This document shows positions 1 through 12,000 of a stretch of DNA of 64,000 bases, one piece after another. The stretch is taken from positions 5,766,001 to 5,830,000 of the forward strand of contig JBHGNT010000020.1 in NCBI GenBank assembly GCA_043228905.1, given 5' to 3'. The notes below the pieces were generated by a model. That model ran no database searches and was not told the origin of the DNA. It saw nothing but the letters and a program-made list of their open reading frames with translations. The stretch comes from Azolla caroliniana. Taxonomy: Eukaryota > Polypodiophyta. The translations under genes and the position numbers were made by a program. How positions within the stretch are numbered: the first letter of the stretch is position 1; every line of letters starts with the position of its first letter.

Positions 1-3000
1 CGTCCACGTACAGGAGGAGTATTAGAGAGTCTCCTCCTTCAAACTTCTTCACAAACACGCAGTGGTCGGACTGCGTTTTGAGGTACCCTTCGTCGGTCAT
101 GAAGGAGTCGAACTTCCGGTACCATTGCCGGGGAGCCTGCTTCAGTCCGTAAAGGCTCTTCTTCAACCGGCATACCAGGTGCTCCTTCCCTTTCTTCTCG
201 AATCCTTCCGGTTGCTGCATGTAGATCTCTTCATCGAGGTCACCATGAAGGAATGCCGTCTTCACGTCCATCTGTTCTACCTCGAGGTCCATGCTTGCCG
301 CTATGCTCAGCACCGTCCGGATGGAGGTCATCTTCACTACCGGGGCAAATATCTCGTCGAAGTCGACGCCCTTCTTCTGCTGAAACCCCTTCACCACGAT
401 CCTGGCTTTGTATCTCGGGGGGTTTCCGGCATCTCCCGGTTTCAGCTTGAACACCCACTTGTTTCGAAGTGCCCGCTTTCCTTTCGGCAACTCCACAAGT
501 TCATATGTGTGGTTCTCATGCAGGGAATCCATCTCGTCCTGCATGGCACTCAACCACCTGCGGCTCTGGGTGTCGTGCTTTGCTTCTTCAAAGCTCTCCG
601 GCTCCCCCTCGTCGGTTAGCAGCACGTGCTCTGGTTCCGGAAATCTCCGGGGGGCCCTTCTCTCTCTTAGAGGATATCTCCGTTCCGGAGCTTCGGTAAC
701 CGGTTCCTCCGATTCTTCTTCATCCGAATCCATTTCGGGATCGGAGCCGGTTCCGGTATCATTTTCATCTTCTTCGGCCGGTTCTGTTTCTTCACCGTCT
801 TCGGCCGGATCCTCGAGTGCTAACCGGTCCCTTGCCGGTCGGGACTGCTCCTCATAGAGTTGATCCTCACCGGTCGACTTGGAGCTCTTCATCTTCTTCT
901 CCGACTCCCAGTCGGCGAGTGTCTTGTCCTCCATGAAGATGATGTCTCGACTCCTGAATATCTTCTTGTCGACCGGGTCCCATACTCGGTAGCCGAACTC
1001 GTCGTCGCCGTAACCGAGGAATATGCATGGCTGGGTCTTTGGATCTAGCTTTCCTCTCCGGTCCTTTGCCACATGCACGTATGCGAGACACCCGAACACC
1101 TTCAGATGCCGGTAGGACACTTCCTTACCGGTCCACACTTTCTGCGGCGTGTCTCCGTCCAAAGGTACTGAGGGTGATCTGTTTATCACGTATGTCGCCG
1201 TCGACATTGCCTCAGCCCAAAACCCCTTGGGTAATTTCGCATGCGCCAACATACTCCGGACCCTCTCCATTATGGTCCGGTTCATCCTCTCCGCCAGCCC
1301 GTTCAGTTCCGGCGTCTTCGGCACAGTAAACTCGAGCCGGATTCCCTTCGAGCGACAGTACTCCGCGAACTGCCCCCGGTATTCCCCTCCGTTATCCGCT
1401 CGTATCGCTTTCAGCTTCTTGCCGGATTCCCTTTCCACTCTCGCGTGGAGTTCTTTGAAGACGCACAACACTTGGTCCTTTGTCTTCAACGGTGCCGTCC
1501 ACAGTCTTCGGCTGTGATCATCTATGAATGTTACGAAGTACTGGGCTCCGCCATGTGACTTCGTTTCTACCTGACACACGTCGGTGTGCACCAACTCCAA
1601 TGGTGCGCTACGTCTCGTCGGTGGCCTTGAGTGGAAGGAGGTTCGGTTCTGCTTACCGGCCAGGCAATCGGTGCACTTCTCCAGGTGCACATGCTTCACT
1701 GGAATAAGGTTGTCTTCTGCAAGCCTCTTCATCCCCTTCTCACTCATGTGGCACAGTCTTTTGTGCCACAGCTCACCGGCAGTGTCGGCTGCCACATTCA
1801 GCTCTTCCGGACATAACCAGGCATTCATCAGGTACAGTGTGTTGACCTTCCGGGCCCGAGCCACTATCAAGCTCCCCTTGCTGAACTTCATGACACCGTT
1901 CCGGATGCTACCCGTGTAGCCTTCATCATCTAGCCTCCCGGCCGAAATCAGGTTCAGTCGGACCTCCGGAACGTGTCGGACATTCTTCAGCAACATTTTG
2001 CATCCGGTCGGGGTTGTCAACCACACGTCTCCTATGCCGGCAATCCGGCACGTACCTTCGTTTCCCATCCGAACACAGCCATGCTCGCCAGCTGTGTAGG
2101 ATGAGAAGTATCTTCTCTCCGGGGTCAGGTGGAACGATGCTCCGGAATCGACCACCCAGGTCGTCTCATCGCCGGCAATGTTTAGTTCACCTTCTTCGGT
2201 GATGAGCATGATCTCCTCTTCACTTGCCGCGAGTGCCGTCGTTCCTTTCCGGTCCTGTCCTCGCCGATCCGAACCATTTCGGTCCGTGGCTCCCCGGTAT
2301 GCACCGTTTCTCTCCGGTGACTTCTTCGAATCGGTGTTGTCGGTTCCATTGTCCTTTCGGTAATGCCGACAATTCTTTCGGAAGTGCCCCGGCTTCCCAC
2401 AGTGGAAGCATGTGGGCCTTCCTCTTGACTGCGACCGGGTCCCCGACTTCTCCCGTCTTTGCGGACTCCGGTTCCATTGCCTTCCCCGATCCGATTCGGT
2501 AAACAACATCTTCGGGTCGGAGGTCGGTTCCTTATCTCTCTGACGCGCTTCTTCGTTCAAAATACTTGTCTTTACCGTTTGTAAGGACAAGTTATCTTCG
2601 GTGCAGGAGGTGCTGAGAGTCACCACCAAGTTCTCCCAGCTTTCCGGCAATGTACACATCAGGATGATGGCTTGCATTGCATCCTCCAACGGGAACTTGA
2701 TCGCCGCAAGCTGATTCACGAATCCCATGAACGTGCTTACGTGTTCCACCATACTCTCGCCGTCCCGGTACTTGAGATTCACTATCTTCCTCATCAGGGA
2801 GGTCCGGTTCAACGCATTCTTCCTCTCGTAGAGGCCCGACAGCTTCTTCCACATCTCATATGCGTTGGTGTCGTTCGCCACATGTTGTAGGACGCTTACA
2901 TCGACATATTGTCGGATCGTCGCTACGGCTTTCCGGTTCAGGAGCTTCCACTCCGACTCAAGTACCCCCTTCGGTATTTCCGACCTGTCAATCGGTTCGT

Positions 3001-3106
3001 ACAGGTCCCGAACAATCAGAAGATCCTCCATCTTGATCTTCCAGTCGGCGTAATTCTGCGCATTCAGCACCATCATCCCCGGCTGCCCGCTGCCGCCGCC
3101 TTCCAT
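1..3106 (-). CDS. Copia gag-pol polyprotein (partial, open to window edge)
   Basis: The ATG at 3106 opens about 1035 codons with no stop before base 1. Visible in order: gag (YADWKIKMEDLL near residue 20); a CCHC knuckle CFHCGKPGHFRKNC near residue 232; aspartic protease WVVDSGAS near 319; the integrase HHCC region (HKRLCHM...CTDCLAGK) from about 446; the integrase core with HTDVC near 507 and ADNGGEYRG near 570; reverse transcriptase from about 876 with FAPVVKM, DVKTAFLHGD and SLYGLKQAPRQW. It ends at LLLYVD, the start of the RT catalytic YVDD, at the window edge. RNase H is not visible. The frame was followed codon by codon and no frameshift was seen. Gag packages RNA, and pol matures, copies and integrates it. 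The start was chosen as the first ATG after the primer-binding site. Confidence 0.93.
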   Translation of the reverse strand, partial: MEGGGSGQPGMMVLNAQNYADWKIKMEDLLIVRDLYEPIDRSEIPKGVLESEWKLLNRKAVATIRQYVDVSVLQHVANDTNAYEMWKKLSGLYERKNALNRTSLMRKIVNLKYRDGESMVEHVSTFMGFVNQLAAIKFPLEDAMQAIILMCTLPESWENLVVTLSTSCTEDNLSLQTVKTSILNEEARQRDKEPTSDPKMLFTESDRGRQWNRSPQRREKSGTRSQSRGRPTCFHCGKPGHFRKNCRHYRKDNGTDNTDSKKSPERNGAYRGATDRNGSDRRGQDRKGTTALAASEEEIMLITEEGELNIAGDETTWVVDSGASFHLTPERRYFSSYTAGEHGCVRMGNEGTCRIAGIGDVWLTTPTGCKMLLKNVRHVPEVRLNLISAGRLDDEGYTGSIRNGVMKFSKGSLIVARARKVNTLYLMNAWLCPEELNVAADTAGELWHKRLCHMSEKGMKRLAEDNLIPVKHVHLEKCTDCLAGKQNRTSFHSRPPTRRSAPLELVHTDVCQVETKSHGGAQYFVTFIDDHSRRLWTAPLKTKDQVLCVFKELHARVERESGKKLKAIRADNGGEYRGQFAEYCRSKGIRLEFTVPKTPELNGLAERMNRTIMERVRSMLAHAKLPKGFWAEAMSTATYVINRSPSVPLDGDTPQKVWTGKEVSYRHLKVFGCLAYVHVAKDRRGKLDPKTQPCIFLGYGDDEFGYRVWDPVDKKIFRSRDIIFMEDKTLADWESEKKMKSSKSTGEDQLYEEQSRPARDRLALEDPAEDGEETEPAEEDENDTGTGSDPEMDSDEEESEEPVTEAPERRYPLRERRAPRRFPEPEHVLLTDEGEPESFEEAKHDTQSRRWLSAMQDEMDSLHENHTYELVELPKGKRALRNKWVFKLKPGDAGNPPRYKARIVVKGFQQKKGVDFDEIFAPVVKMTSIRTVLSIAASMDLEVEQMDVKTAFLHGDLDEEIYMQQPEGFEKKGKEHLVCRLKKSLYGLKQAPRQWYRKFDSFMTDEGYLKTQSDHCVFVKKFEGGDSLILLLYVD

Positions 3107-3120
3107 TTTCTGCAGCAGTT

Positions 3121-3133
3121 CGCTCTGATACCA
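3121..3133 (-). other. Primer-binding site (tRNA-iMet type)
   Basis: Minus strand TGGTATCAGAGCG lies three bases inside the LTR end, the usual copia site complementary to the 3' end of initiator tRNA-Met. Confidence 0.88.
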
Positions 3134-3136
3134 GTT

Positions 3137-3740
3137 TGTAAGGAATAGACGCTTCTATTCACCTTCACCGCTCGGCCACAACCGAGTAAGCGCGAATCGA
3201 TGGAGCAGAAAATAGGAACCACAAAGAGAAACAAAACGCGAGTACACAGGGATTAACGTGGAAAACCCTATACGGGAAAAAACCACGGGAGTACAAGACT
3301 CCAAACCAACACTATACAGAGAAGTATACAATGGCGAGCTGCAAGGCGACGACCTTGAGCTCGCTGTCCTCGCCACAGGCGGCGGAAATACACAGAGGCG
3401 TCTACCTCTTCCTCTCTCGCGCTCTATCTCTCTCACGGCTGCTCTCTCTTCACTCCTCTAAAGTGGAAAAACAGAAAAATGAGAAGCAACAGTAAAACTG
3501 TTTGCCCTAAGTCATATTTATACTTATATGACTTTGGGCTATTTACAACTGTAGCCTCAGGGGCCCATAGCGAACATATTCACGGATATGTCCCTGCATC
3601 CGGATCGCTCTCCGGGTACATTCGTCATCCGGTACCGAAACCGGGGTCTTCGTCATCCGGATCCGAAACCGAAACCGGGCTTGTCGGCATTCATCTCTGA
3701 TATCCGACCATCCCATCCGAAAGGGACCGAAATCCCAACA
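3137..3740 (-). repeat. 5' LTR of the intact copia (about 604 bp)
   Basis: On the minus strand it starts TGTTGGGATTTCGG and ends CTTACA, next to the primer-binding site. It is of the same LTR family as 18836-19410 and 43280-43993, sharing the blocks CTCGGCCACAA, GTGGAAAACCC and ATATTTA(C/T)A...ATATGTCC. The opposite LTR is outside the window. Short reading frames inside it have no protein meaning. Confidence 0.85.
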
Positions 3741-5811
3741 GGTTCTTCCTTTCGGCCACACCATTTCGCTCCGGTGTACCTGCAGTTGAACTCTGTCCGA
3801 ATTCCGTTCTACTGTAGATAACTATTGAATTGGCAAGAAAAGTATTCCTTCTCGCCATCCGACCGAAGGCACTTGATCTTCCTCTCCGTTTCCCGTTCAA
3901 CCACGCATTGAAGGTTCCAGAAACACTCGAAAACTTCGCTCTTCCTCTCGATGAGGTAGATCCACATGTTCCGACTATAGTTGTCGATGAAGGAGACGAA
4001 GTATCGACTCCCGCCAAGACTAACGGTTTGTGCAGGTCCCTATACATATGAATGGATTAGGTCGAGCTTGTTACGGCTCCGGTTTTGTTCGGTAGGGAAT
4101 GCAAGCTGGTGTTACTTCCCGAGTTGGCAGGCTTCACAAATTTTGGCCTTTCGGCCACTGTTTTTCAGCAATCCAAACACAACTTGTTTCGACTGTAGGT
4201 CTTGAAGCCTCCGGTAATTGATGTGGCTGATCTGCTTGTGCCACAGGTCGATGTTCGACTCGACCTTCTGCCCTTTTGCAAACATGGCGATGCCAATGTC
4301 ATTAGTGTTGAGGATGAACATCCTCCCTTCTCTATGCCCTTGCGCAATTATCTAGCCCTCTTCCTCGATGAAGCACCCGAGGTGCGTAAACCACACATGC
4401 ATCCCCTAGTCGACGATTTATCCGACCGACACCAGGTTCTTTGTGATTGTCGGAACGTGTAGTACATTCAACAGCTTCCCCTTTTGTCTGACATGGCTTA
4501 ATGGGACTTGTCTGACATGCACAATCGGGTGAGGGGTGTCGTCTCCGGTTTTGACAATCCCTGGTTGTTCCGGTTTCTCCAAAAAAGAGAACCACTCTTC
4601 ATGGCTTGTCATGTGGTTGGACACTCTGGAATCAACGTACCATACTTCCTCCGATGTAGAAGTATTCTTCTTCATCGAGTTAGCCTTGTGCTTCATCACG
4701 AAGGTTGGCCCTTTACCGGTTTTCCTGGTTCCGGATCCTTCGGATCCTTCCGCGTAGTATGAGCTTTGTCGGTTCTTCCAACCGGTTTTGCCAGATCTGG
4801 ATTTGTCCGAATCGGCACGCTTCTTCCAACACTCACTTTCCCTATGGCCCTTTTTTCCATAGTATCAGCCTTCCGTGTCAGCCTTTCCTTGCCGGTTCCC
4901 GGCGCTGCTTTGACTCCCCCTGCTTGTGGAGGGTCCAGAACTGCTGTCGGCACCACCTCTGTGCCTCCGGTCCTGGTCTTGCCGGTCGCCTCCATTACGT
5001 GTAGACCCACCTCGTCCACCACGTCCATGGGGCCGATCTGTCTCCGTGTACAACATCTGACCGTCCGATTGAGTGGTCTTTGACCCACTCGCATGGTTTT
5101 CTTCGACCATCAAGATCAATTGCAAGTCAAATAAAGACAGTGGTTTCTCCCGGGTGCAAATCACTGTCCAGATTGGCCCATACCTTTGCGCTAGACCACC
5201 GAGGTAGATTTGTACCATCTCATCTTCGTCCACTATCATGTTGATGGACTCGAGTGCATCACAAATCTCCTTTATCTTGGTGGTGTAGTCCGTAACCGAC
5301 ATGTCTCTTTGCCGGATGTTGTTAAGCTCTTGCCGGAACTGCAACTTACGAGCAGTGGTACTCGCGGAGAAAATCTTCCTCAGATTTCCCCAGGCCTCCT
5401 TCGGCGTCTTTGCATCCTTGCTGTAGCCGAGCATCTGATCGTGCACACAAGCTACGAGGCAATACAAAACTCGACTCGCTCCTTGCTCCGATACCGGGAA
5501 GTCTTTGTGTGACAGTTCTGGTGCTACTTCATTTGTTCCTTCCAAGAAGCTCTAATATCCATGCCCCAACAACTACTAGTGCATTTTATATGACCAGGAC
5601 GCGTAGTTGCTCCGATCGAGTTGAATCTCTGTTGGAAGTGAACTCGCCATTCCTCTGTCCATATCTTTTCTCTGTCTATTGTTGCTGGGTTCTAGGGTTC
5701 GTCTACGAAAGCAAGCGTCGACTGTAGAGGTTCTCAACCCTCCTTCCAGATGCCGATCCAGCTCAAGCTTATTCAACCGATCTGGATCCGGTTGAGCTTG
5801 CTCGCTCAACA
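3741..5811 (-). pseudogene. Broken copia gag-protease-integrase (older host of nested copia)
   Basis: Minus-strand remains run from a gag start (MDRGMASSLPTE, near 5660) through gag (5545-4865, with CTREKPLSLFDLQ), protease remains (WYVDSRVSNHMTS near 4640, DSG mutated to DSR), the GAG-pre-integrase zinc region (LWHKQISHINYRR...CEACQLGK, 4235-4112) and integrase to GTPERNGVAERKN at 3741. Several frameshifts separate these blocks, so no full protein is possible. The younger copia interrupts it just after AERKN. The rest is presumably beyond that element's far LTR, outside the window. It is related to the copia at 38855-41745 and the gag at 54966-55810. Confidence 0.85.
5757..5811 (-). repeat. 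LTR remnant of the broken copia
   Basis: On the minus strand the first about 55 bases of an LTR remain (TGTTGAGCGAGCAAGCTCAA...), matching the LTR edge at 38800-38854. The rest of the LTR and the primer-binding site have been lost, and gag-leader sequence follows directly. Confidence 0.6.
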
Positions 5812-6189
5812 CATTTAATGAATCATTATTGTACCATGATTGTAACATTCCCGTTGTACTAGGAAAAAGAGAGAGGGGGCATTCAGAACTATTTAAAGCC
5901 TTTTATTTAGAACCTTTTACATGCATACATGTATTCCAAGAAAGACAACTCACTACTTATTCACATGCGTGGAAATGGCTCGAGGAATCTTGATGAAGAA
6001 CCTCTCTCACCTTCCTCACAAAAAGAAGAACGTAGCATCTTATCTTGCATTTGTCACATAGCCAAACGTAGTCTTCAACCTTCTTGCTCTCCCTGCTCTC
6101 CTCGCTCCCCTCGCTCCCATCACTCTCCTCGCTTGCAGTCGACTACCCAGGCTCACCCTTTGCACTTAGTCCACGACCCATTTATCCCC
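5812..6189. other. Unassigned spacer
   Basis: There is a CT-rich run around 6085-6135 and no recognisable gene or repeat structure. It may be the 5' leader of the decayed coding region that follows. Confidence 0.4.
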
Positions 6190-8460
6190 ATGGCTATCGA
6201 GATCCCGACGACTCTCCAACAGTGGCGCATCGACCATGGTTTGGTAGGTTACGAATGCCCATGGTTTGACGTAAAACATCCAGCAAAGCACCTGACATTT
6301 TCTTCTGGGATGTCACCAAATTCATGATGGGGATCGCCTGTGTGCACTTGAAGACATACATGATGCCAAAACACAAGGCAGGGGTGATCATCACCACCTA
6401 TGAGGAAGATCCCATCGATTGGGGGTACGTTACAGGTGCGGCCTTACGGGTTGGGCACATCACCTTACAGGAAGGGAAGAAAATGGTCCCCATCATCGCA
6501 CAATACTTAACAATACGGTTTCTGCCACCCAATCTAGCCAGCCAAGCAGCGACGCAGACACCAGTTTTGAGCCGGAGGAAGCCACTCGGCGAACTCCGAA
6601 CGAGTGAGTGATAGGATGAAGAAACAGAGCAACCTCAAAGAACTGTGGCCTCCGGCTCGACCAAACCTGCAGCCGACATTTCCATTTCGGCGAAGCAATG
6701 GATGGAAACCAGCAGAGTGACTCGAATAGAGAGGAGTCGCCTCCAAGCCCAAAGCAGAAACGACGCCGGTTGGAGCGGAAAAATGGCCAAGGTCTACTGG
6801 AAGACGCACCCGCACAAAACATCGCAGAGGCACCAATCAAACCATCGACAATAGTCGTTCCAGACACGACTGAAGGAACGACATTGACCAGGAAGCTAGA
6901 AAGAGGTAAAGGATCCCTAATCTCCAAGAGCACAGTCCTCGCATATAGAGAAATCTGGCCGTCACACATGAATTCGCAACAATTTTACAGTTCGGCACGT
7001 CATTTGAACTCCTCAAATTCTTTGCGTCGTAGTGGCCAGGCACTGGGCTGAACAACATGGTGAGAGATAAATGATCTAGTGCACAATCGCTGGACTCATA
7101 GAGCTGGAAGACAAGAACGCCTTGAGCTAAATCAATTGGAAATGGCACGTAGACGGTGGGCATATCGCAATCGAATTGCCAACCCTGAACTTGGTCCTGG
7201 TCCAGAGTTGACCCAAGTCCGCCTCGGAGCCAAAGACACGGCCTACAAGAATAAGCAAGTGAGGCGGACGGAGAAAGAGCACAAGCGGTAGCTTCAAGAG
7301 CTGCAAGACAAGGTGGCTGAACCACAACTCCAATCACCAAACGCCACATCCGCAAACCCTGCCGACCACTCCTCCATAGACGAAGTCCGCGCATTACGCG
7401 AAGAAGTTGAGGTGCAACAACCAATTGCGGGAAAAACAAAGAGAGCAGTAGCATTGGGTGAATCGGAAATCAAGCAGCTCTGGTCGGCTCTTTGATAGTC
7501 TTCGGATTGCGAGAAAGGTGTTCGGGCCACGGCTCGCAAAAATGTGAAAGCCCTCCAAGACAAACTCAACGCGTTTATGATCGTGCACAATTGGACTCTC
7601 GCAACACTAGATGAACAACAAGAGGCTACCTCACGCACGAAACAAACGGTCTAGGAACTTCGGGAGGCAAAGTCCAACCAAAAGGCGTGGTTTGAGGAGC
7701 AGATGACGACCGAAAATAAATTAGCTGAGGAAGTCCAATTTCTCCTGCGGACCAAAATGGATCGAATGTAGGAAATGTACACCAAGGAATTGGACATCCT
7801 ATGAATGAACATGGGCCTCATCCATGACCGCTACACATTACAGTCAGGATGCACTGCAAATACAATCAAACAGCTCAAAACCACCAACGAGCACATGCAC
7901 ACAAAAACACAAATGTCAGAGGAGCAGATCTGAATGTTGCTCGAGAGTGGCAAAAAAAGCATCCTCCAGATGATAACCGACTGGTTACAGAGAGGCTGGG
8001 AAAAGTGGTCCACACAAGTTGCCGAACTCTACACCTTTCGAATGGACCATGAGAATCGAAGGAAGGAAAGTCACGGCTTTTTTAAAGCTTGATGAAGAAA
8101 GTGTGGGCACCGTTCGGGTCGACGTCACAGAGGATTACAAGGCGCTTGCGGTGCATCACACAGAGTAGGTGGTGTAGCTCCTGGAGGTATTCAACGAAGA
8201 TCAAATAGACCTCGCATTGGAAATGGAGTCCCATGAGATTGAACAGGCAGAGGCGGCAAAATAGCAGGACATTGAGCAAGCACACAATACCGCTCCACGA
8301 CAATGAATCCGACGAGCAACCCTTGCATCCCCTCCTTGACATAGACCTTACGGAGCAGCAAGCGGCCGAAACCCTGTAGTTGACCACACACCAACCGCTG
8401 CCTACAACCCCTTCAGAGACACAACTTCACATACTTAAGCCAGAAATCGAACAGGAGTGA
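6190..8460 (+). pseudogene. Decayed coding region, coiled-coil C-terminal half, unknown
   Basis: Reading on the plus strand while stepping over a few frameshifts and stops gives a continuous protein-like signal. It starts MAIEIPTTLQQWRIDHG at 6190 and shifts near 6300 to MMGIACVHLKTYMMPKHKAG and EEDPIDWGYVTGAALRVGH. From about 7080 it becomes a charged heptad-rich stretch (VRALREEVEVQQ, KALQDKLNAF, TTENKLAEEVQFLL, TKELDIL, MITDWLQRGWEKWSTQVAEL). No known domain was recognised. Its position before an LTR-like block suggests a retroelement accessory or gag-like protein, but a captured host gene is equally possible. Open segments include 6324-6611, 6698-7051, 7079-7291 and 7849-8052. Confidence 0.45.
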
Positions 8461-8512
8461 CAAACAGAACCCAAATCCATGCCAACCAAGCCAAATATTT
8501 TGCACATTTTTT

Positions 8513-9057
8513 ATGACGCTTGAGTCACCCGTGGGTTCAACCGTGCATGCATTGTCCTACGGGCATGCCATCCGTTGGCCGGTTCGAACAACCAAGTGTA
8601 AAAAGGGTGGATAATGGTTACGAAGAGAAAGATGAATGGGTCGGACCAAGTAATTAAAGAAGTAGGAAATAGGGAGTCGAAAAATAGAAAAGTTATTGAA
8701 TAGGGAGTAGTAGTTCATGTGTAGTCGTAACCGTCTATGAGCCCTATAAAAAGGGCCATTGGAAGAATGTAAAGGGTAATTGAACACTTTGTATCTTTTT
8801 GCACTAATAATAGATTTTTGTTTGCCTCCAATTCTTGAGTCTAAATATGTGTTGAGTTTCCATGTTCGGTGTAATCGTGTGTCTACACTCGGTTGTTGCC
8901 AGCTTGTTCATCTCCACAGTCGCATAACCTTAGTTCAATTCCTGTGAAATCTTCTACTGTTTGAAACCTTCGAACAGCTTGTAGCAGAGTAAACTTCCAC
9001 TATCCCCGAACACAATACCTTGAGTCGAATAGCCAAAGGATCAGTTATTCGACACAT
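8513..9057 (+). repeat. Possible LTR (promoter-like block)
   Basis: A 545-bp stretch runs from TGACGCTTGAGTC to TTATTCGACACA. It contains a TATA-like CCCTATAAAAAGGG near 8742 followed by a leader-like region. It separates the decayed coding region from the truncated transposon copy A. No partner LTR, target duplication or polypurine tract was found, so the boundaries are tentative. Confidence 0.3.
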
Positions 9058-9082
9058 TGTTATCCTAGGAAAATAACAACGG

Positions 9083-12000
9083 TTAGCGGGAGGCCGGCTG
9101 AAAACATTCAGTATCTGCCATATGTTTGGCCCCTACCTCCTCATCTTGATCGGGGCATTCCCAAAGCGCACGAAGCCTCATGTTGATGATGTTCACCTGC
9201 TCCTCATCTTTCTCCAATGTGACCGAATTTCGGAAAAGCTTCAAAGCACACGCCGAAGTGGTGCCTAAACACCATAAATAAGAAATAATCAATATTATCA
9301 TAGGTCTAAATATAAATAAAATCTTCAACACATTGGGAAAATGATTTGACCATTTACCTGTGCCAGAAAACAAGTCCAAAATCCAGTCATCTTCATTCAA
9401 AAACATCTCCACAACGCGCATCATTAAATGTTGGGGCTTTTGGTAGGGATTCACAAGCCCGCGCTTAGTCATGGTCACATGTCGAAGCTTCCGTGTCACG
9501 GCTGGATATACGAGCAGGTTTGAGCATCCCACCTCATTCGAATGCTCCTTGATTCTTTGCTTCTTGATCTCGTCATAATAACCAATTGTTATATATTCCA
9601 TTGCGTTGACGAACCGAAAAGTCGGTCCCCTGTTTACATTGGTTTTAATCCATTGAGAAAAAAGTTATAGCAGTTTAAATTATAATATATAATTCCTATT
9701 GAAATACAGTGCTTTCGATAAAATCCTTACCAAGCAAGGTTCTCAATTCCATGGCAACGAGATCACAACGCTTGAGCCACGGAATATCCCTGATCCATGC
9801 TATGAAATATTATAATTCATTACAAGGAAGCGGTGGTCAAGTCGGCAAAATCTTTTACCATTTTTTCCAGCTGCTTGAACTAAAAGGTTCGTCATCGTAG
9901 ATTGAACTAGCCATACGAAAACCGTATGGAATATCAGCTACCGTTAACGTATACTCTTTCTTTGGCAGCTTCTGGATCATGTCAGCCACATCACCACAAT
10001 AAACATTGTAGTACAGATCTCTGGTGATGTCTTTTTTGTGGCTGAACTTCTTGAAGGTGCTGTCATCTTCCACCTGAAAAGCCCTTACCAAGCATCGATC
10101 CTTCTCTTTTCTGGCCCTTTCAAGATGCGCAAGAAAGGATGTTGGAAATTCATGTATATCCTTTATTTCACCAGGCCTCTTACTCCGACATGGTTTCTAA
10201 AAAAAATAAGAAATCAATAAAGTTATAGTGATACACGGGATGGACCACCACAAATTGATCAAACAAAGAGTTATACTCACCCAATCCTTAAATGCAATGA
10301 AATATTCCGATAATGCCTTGTACGAAGACGTTATCGGATATTTTTCAGTCACTTGTTCCCATGATAAGCAACCTAGTTGCATCATCATCACTTCTTGTAT
10401 TTTCATATAGACTTTGTGGCTAAAAATTTATAAACCAACATTAAAAACTCATTTCTTAAAACAAGATAAACCATAAAAAATTTAGTAAGACCTTACTTGT
10501 TGAACTCTGTAACCATTTCCTCTAGGCTCAGCTCCTTTGCTACAACTCTTGAAAGCACAGATATAAGAAGTTGCTCATCTTTGATCCCTTGCATTGCCCT
10601 CCCTAAAGACAACTTCATATCATCGGCCACTTCCTCAATGGTAAGCTCTATCTTCTTCGCAGCTGAGCTCTTCAATTCTAATTGAGGGTTAACTTTCGAC
10701 TTCTTCTATCTTTGACCCTTCACTTCCTTATTCTCGCACATCGTAAATATTTGATCTTGAAGATCCCAGACTCCTCCATCCCTAAATGCGAGTAGAAACC
10801 ACGACTCATACTTTCTGATTCCATCAGACTTCACCGCATCGTCCACCACAATTCCCACTTTGTGGAGACATTGCCGTCGTAGAGCTAGATATAATTTCGC
10901 TCCATATATGGTTTTGCTGTTGACGTACTCATGGTGAAAAAATCTAATATGTTCGATGCAGGACATCTTCTGCCGGTAGTCATTGTCGTTATTGTGGTCC
11001 CATGCTAACAACTTCGCCTCCTCAGTTGTTAACCCCACATAAATTTCGCATTCCGCATATTTGAAGAAGAACGTTGGGGGATGCTCGCGGACTAATTGTT
11101 GTCTGGCCTCCGCCAAGTGAGATCCTCCAATCACAAAATAATTGTATTGGTCGTGCTTCTTAATATCAAAATCCTCTAGCTTAGAGCACTCAAGAGGATC
11201 CACCATTACAATAAAAGGCACGACCGTTGCATGAGGGTTGATTTTCATCTTCTTCTTTAAATTTTGGACATGCAGCTTATGTGGTTCTCTGATCTCCAAA
11301 GGGCGACGTCTTGTATTCTCATCCACTGGGGGGGCGATGAATATGGGTTATCAGAATGTTAAAAACTTGCCCCTTCCGCACAAGTTTTCTATGTATTAAG
11401 TCCCTTCTAATTTTATTTTGTTCTGATGAGAACACACCAAATGCCAGCTCTGCTCCTGGTGTAGCTTGAGCCTCTTTCTCCTCTGTTGAACTCGATGACT
11501 CAGAATCTAACATTCTCGTCACCTTCTTTTTTGAGGGCCTAGACTGCACCGCAAATTTCCTTATTGGTGCTTTTTTGGGCGATAAGTAGGCTGTCTTCAA
11601 ATTAACATGACCTTGAATATATGGCCTCAGTGTTGTTATTAAGTTAGTACTTGTCTCAATAGCATGTCGGAAGGATTTTGGCCCGCATGAATCTTTCAAT
11701 AAGTAGTCTTCAGAGACCATCATTTGTCGGACTCCTTTTGTACAGTTGACTAATACAATCAAATTAGTTGAGTCTGCATCTTCATAGTCCAGTCGCAAGA
11801 TTTTGCCATAGCTAAATGCACGATCTTGAGCAAGCATACCACGTCCAACCAATCTGGTAACTAATAGTACTACTTTCTTTTTCGAGTCTACATATTGCAT
11901 TGCCCACTCATATCCTGTTATGTCTATGTCTAACTGGTCCTCACTTCCCCTGACCGTGGCAGATGTTTTCTGACTAACCTCGTCAGAAGGCAGCCTCACG

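Larger units (their letters stand above)
1..3740 (-). mobile_element. Ty1/copia retrotransposon, 5' portion (leaves window)
   Basis: This is the 5' LTR, primer-binding site and uninterrupted gag-pol of a copia element read on the minus strand. The 3' part lies beyond base 1. The LTR (3137-3740) abuts a broken integrase of another copia at 3741, so this element is nested in it. The 5-bp target duplication would be GGTTC (3741-3745), but the other junction is outside the window. An open reading frame over a kilobase-scale pol, unlike every other copia here, suggests a young insertion. The protein style (MEDLL near the gag start) recalls the Tork/TNT1-type lineage; that assignment is from memory. 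Confidence 0.9.
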
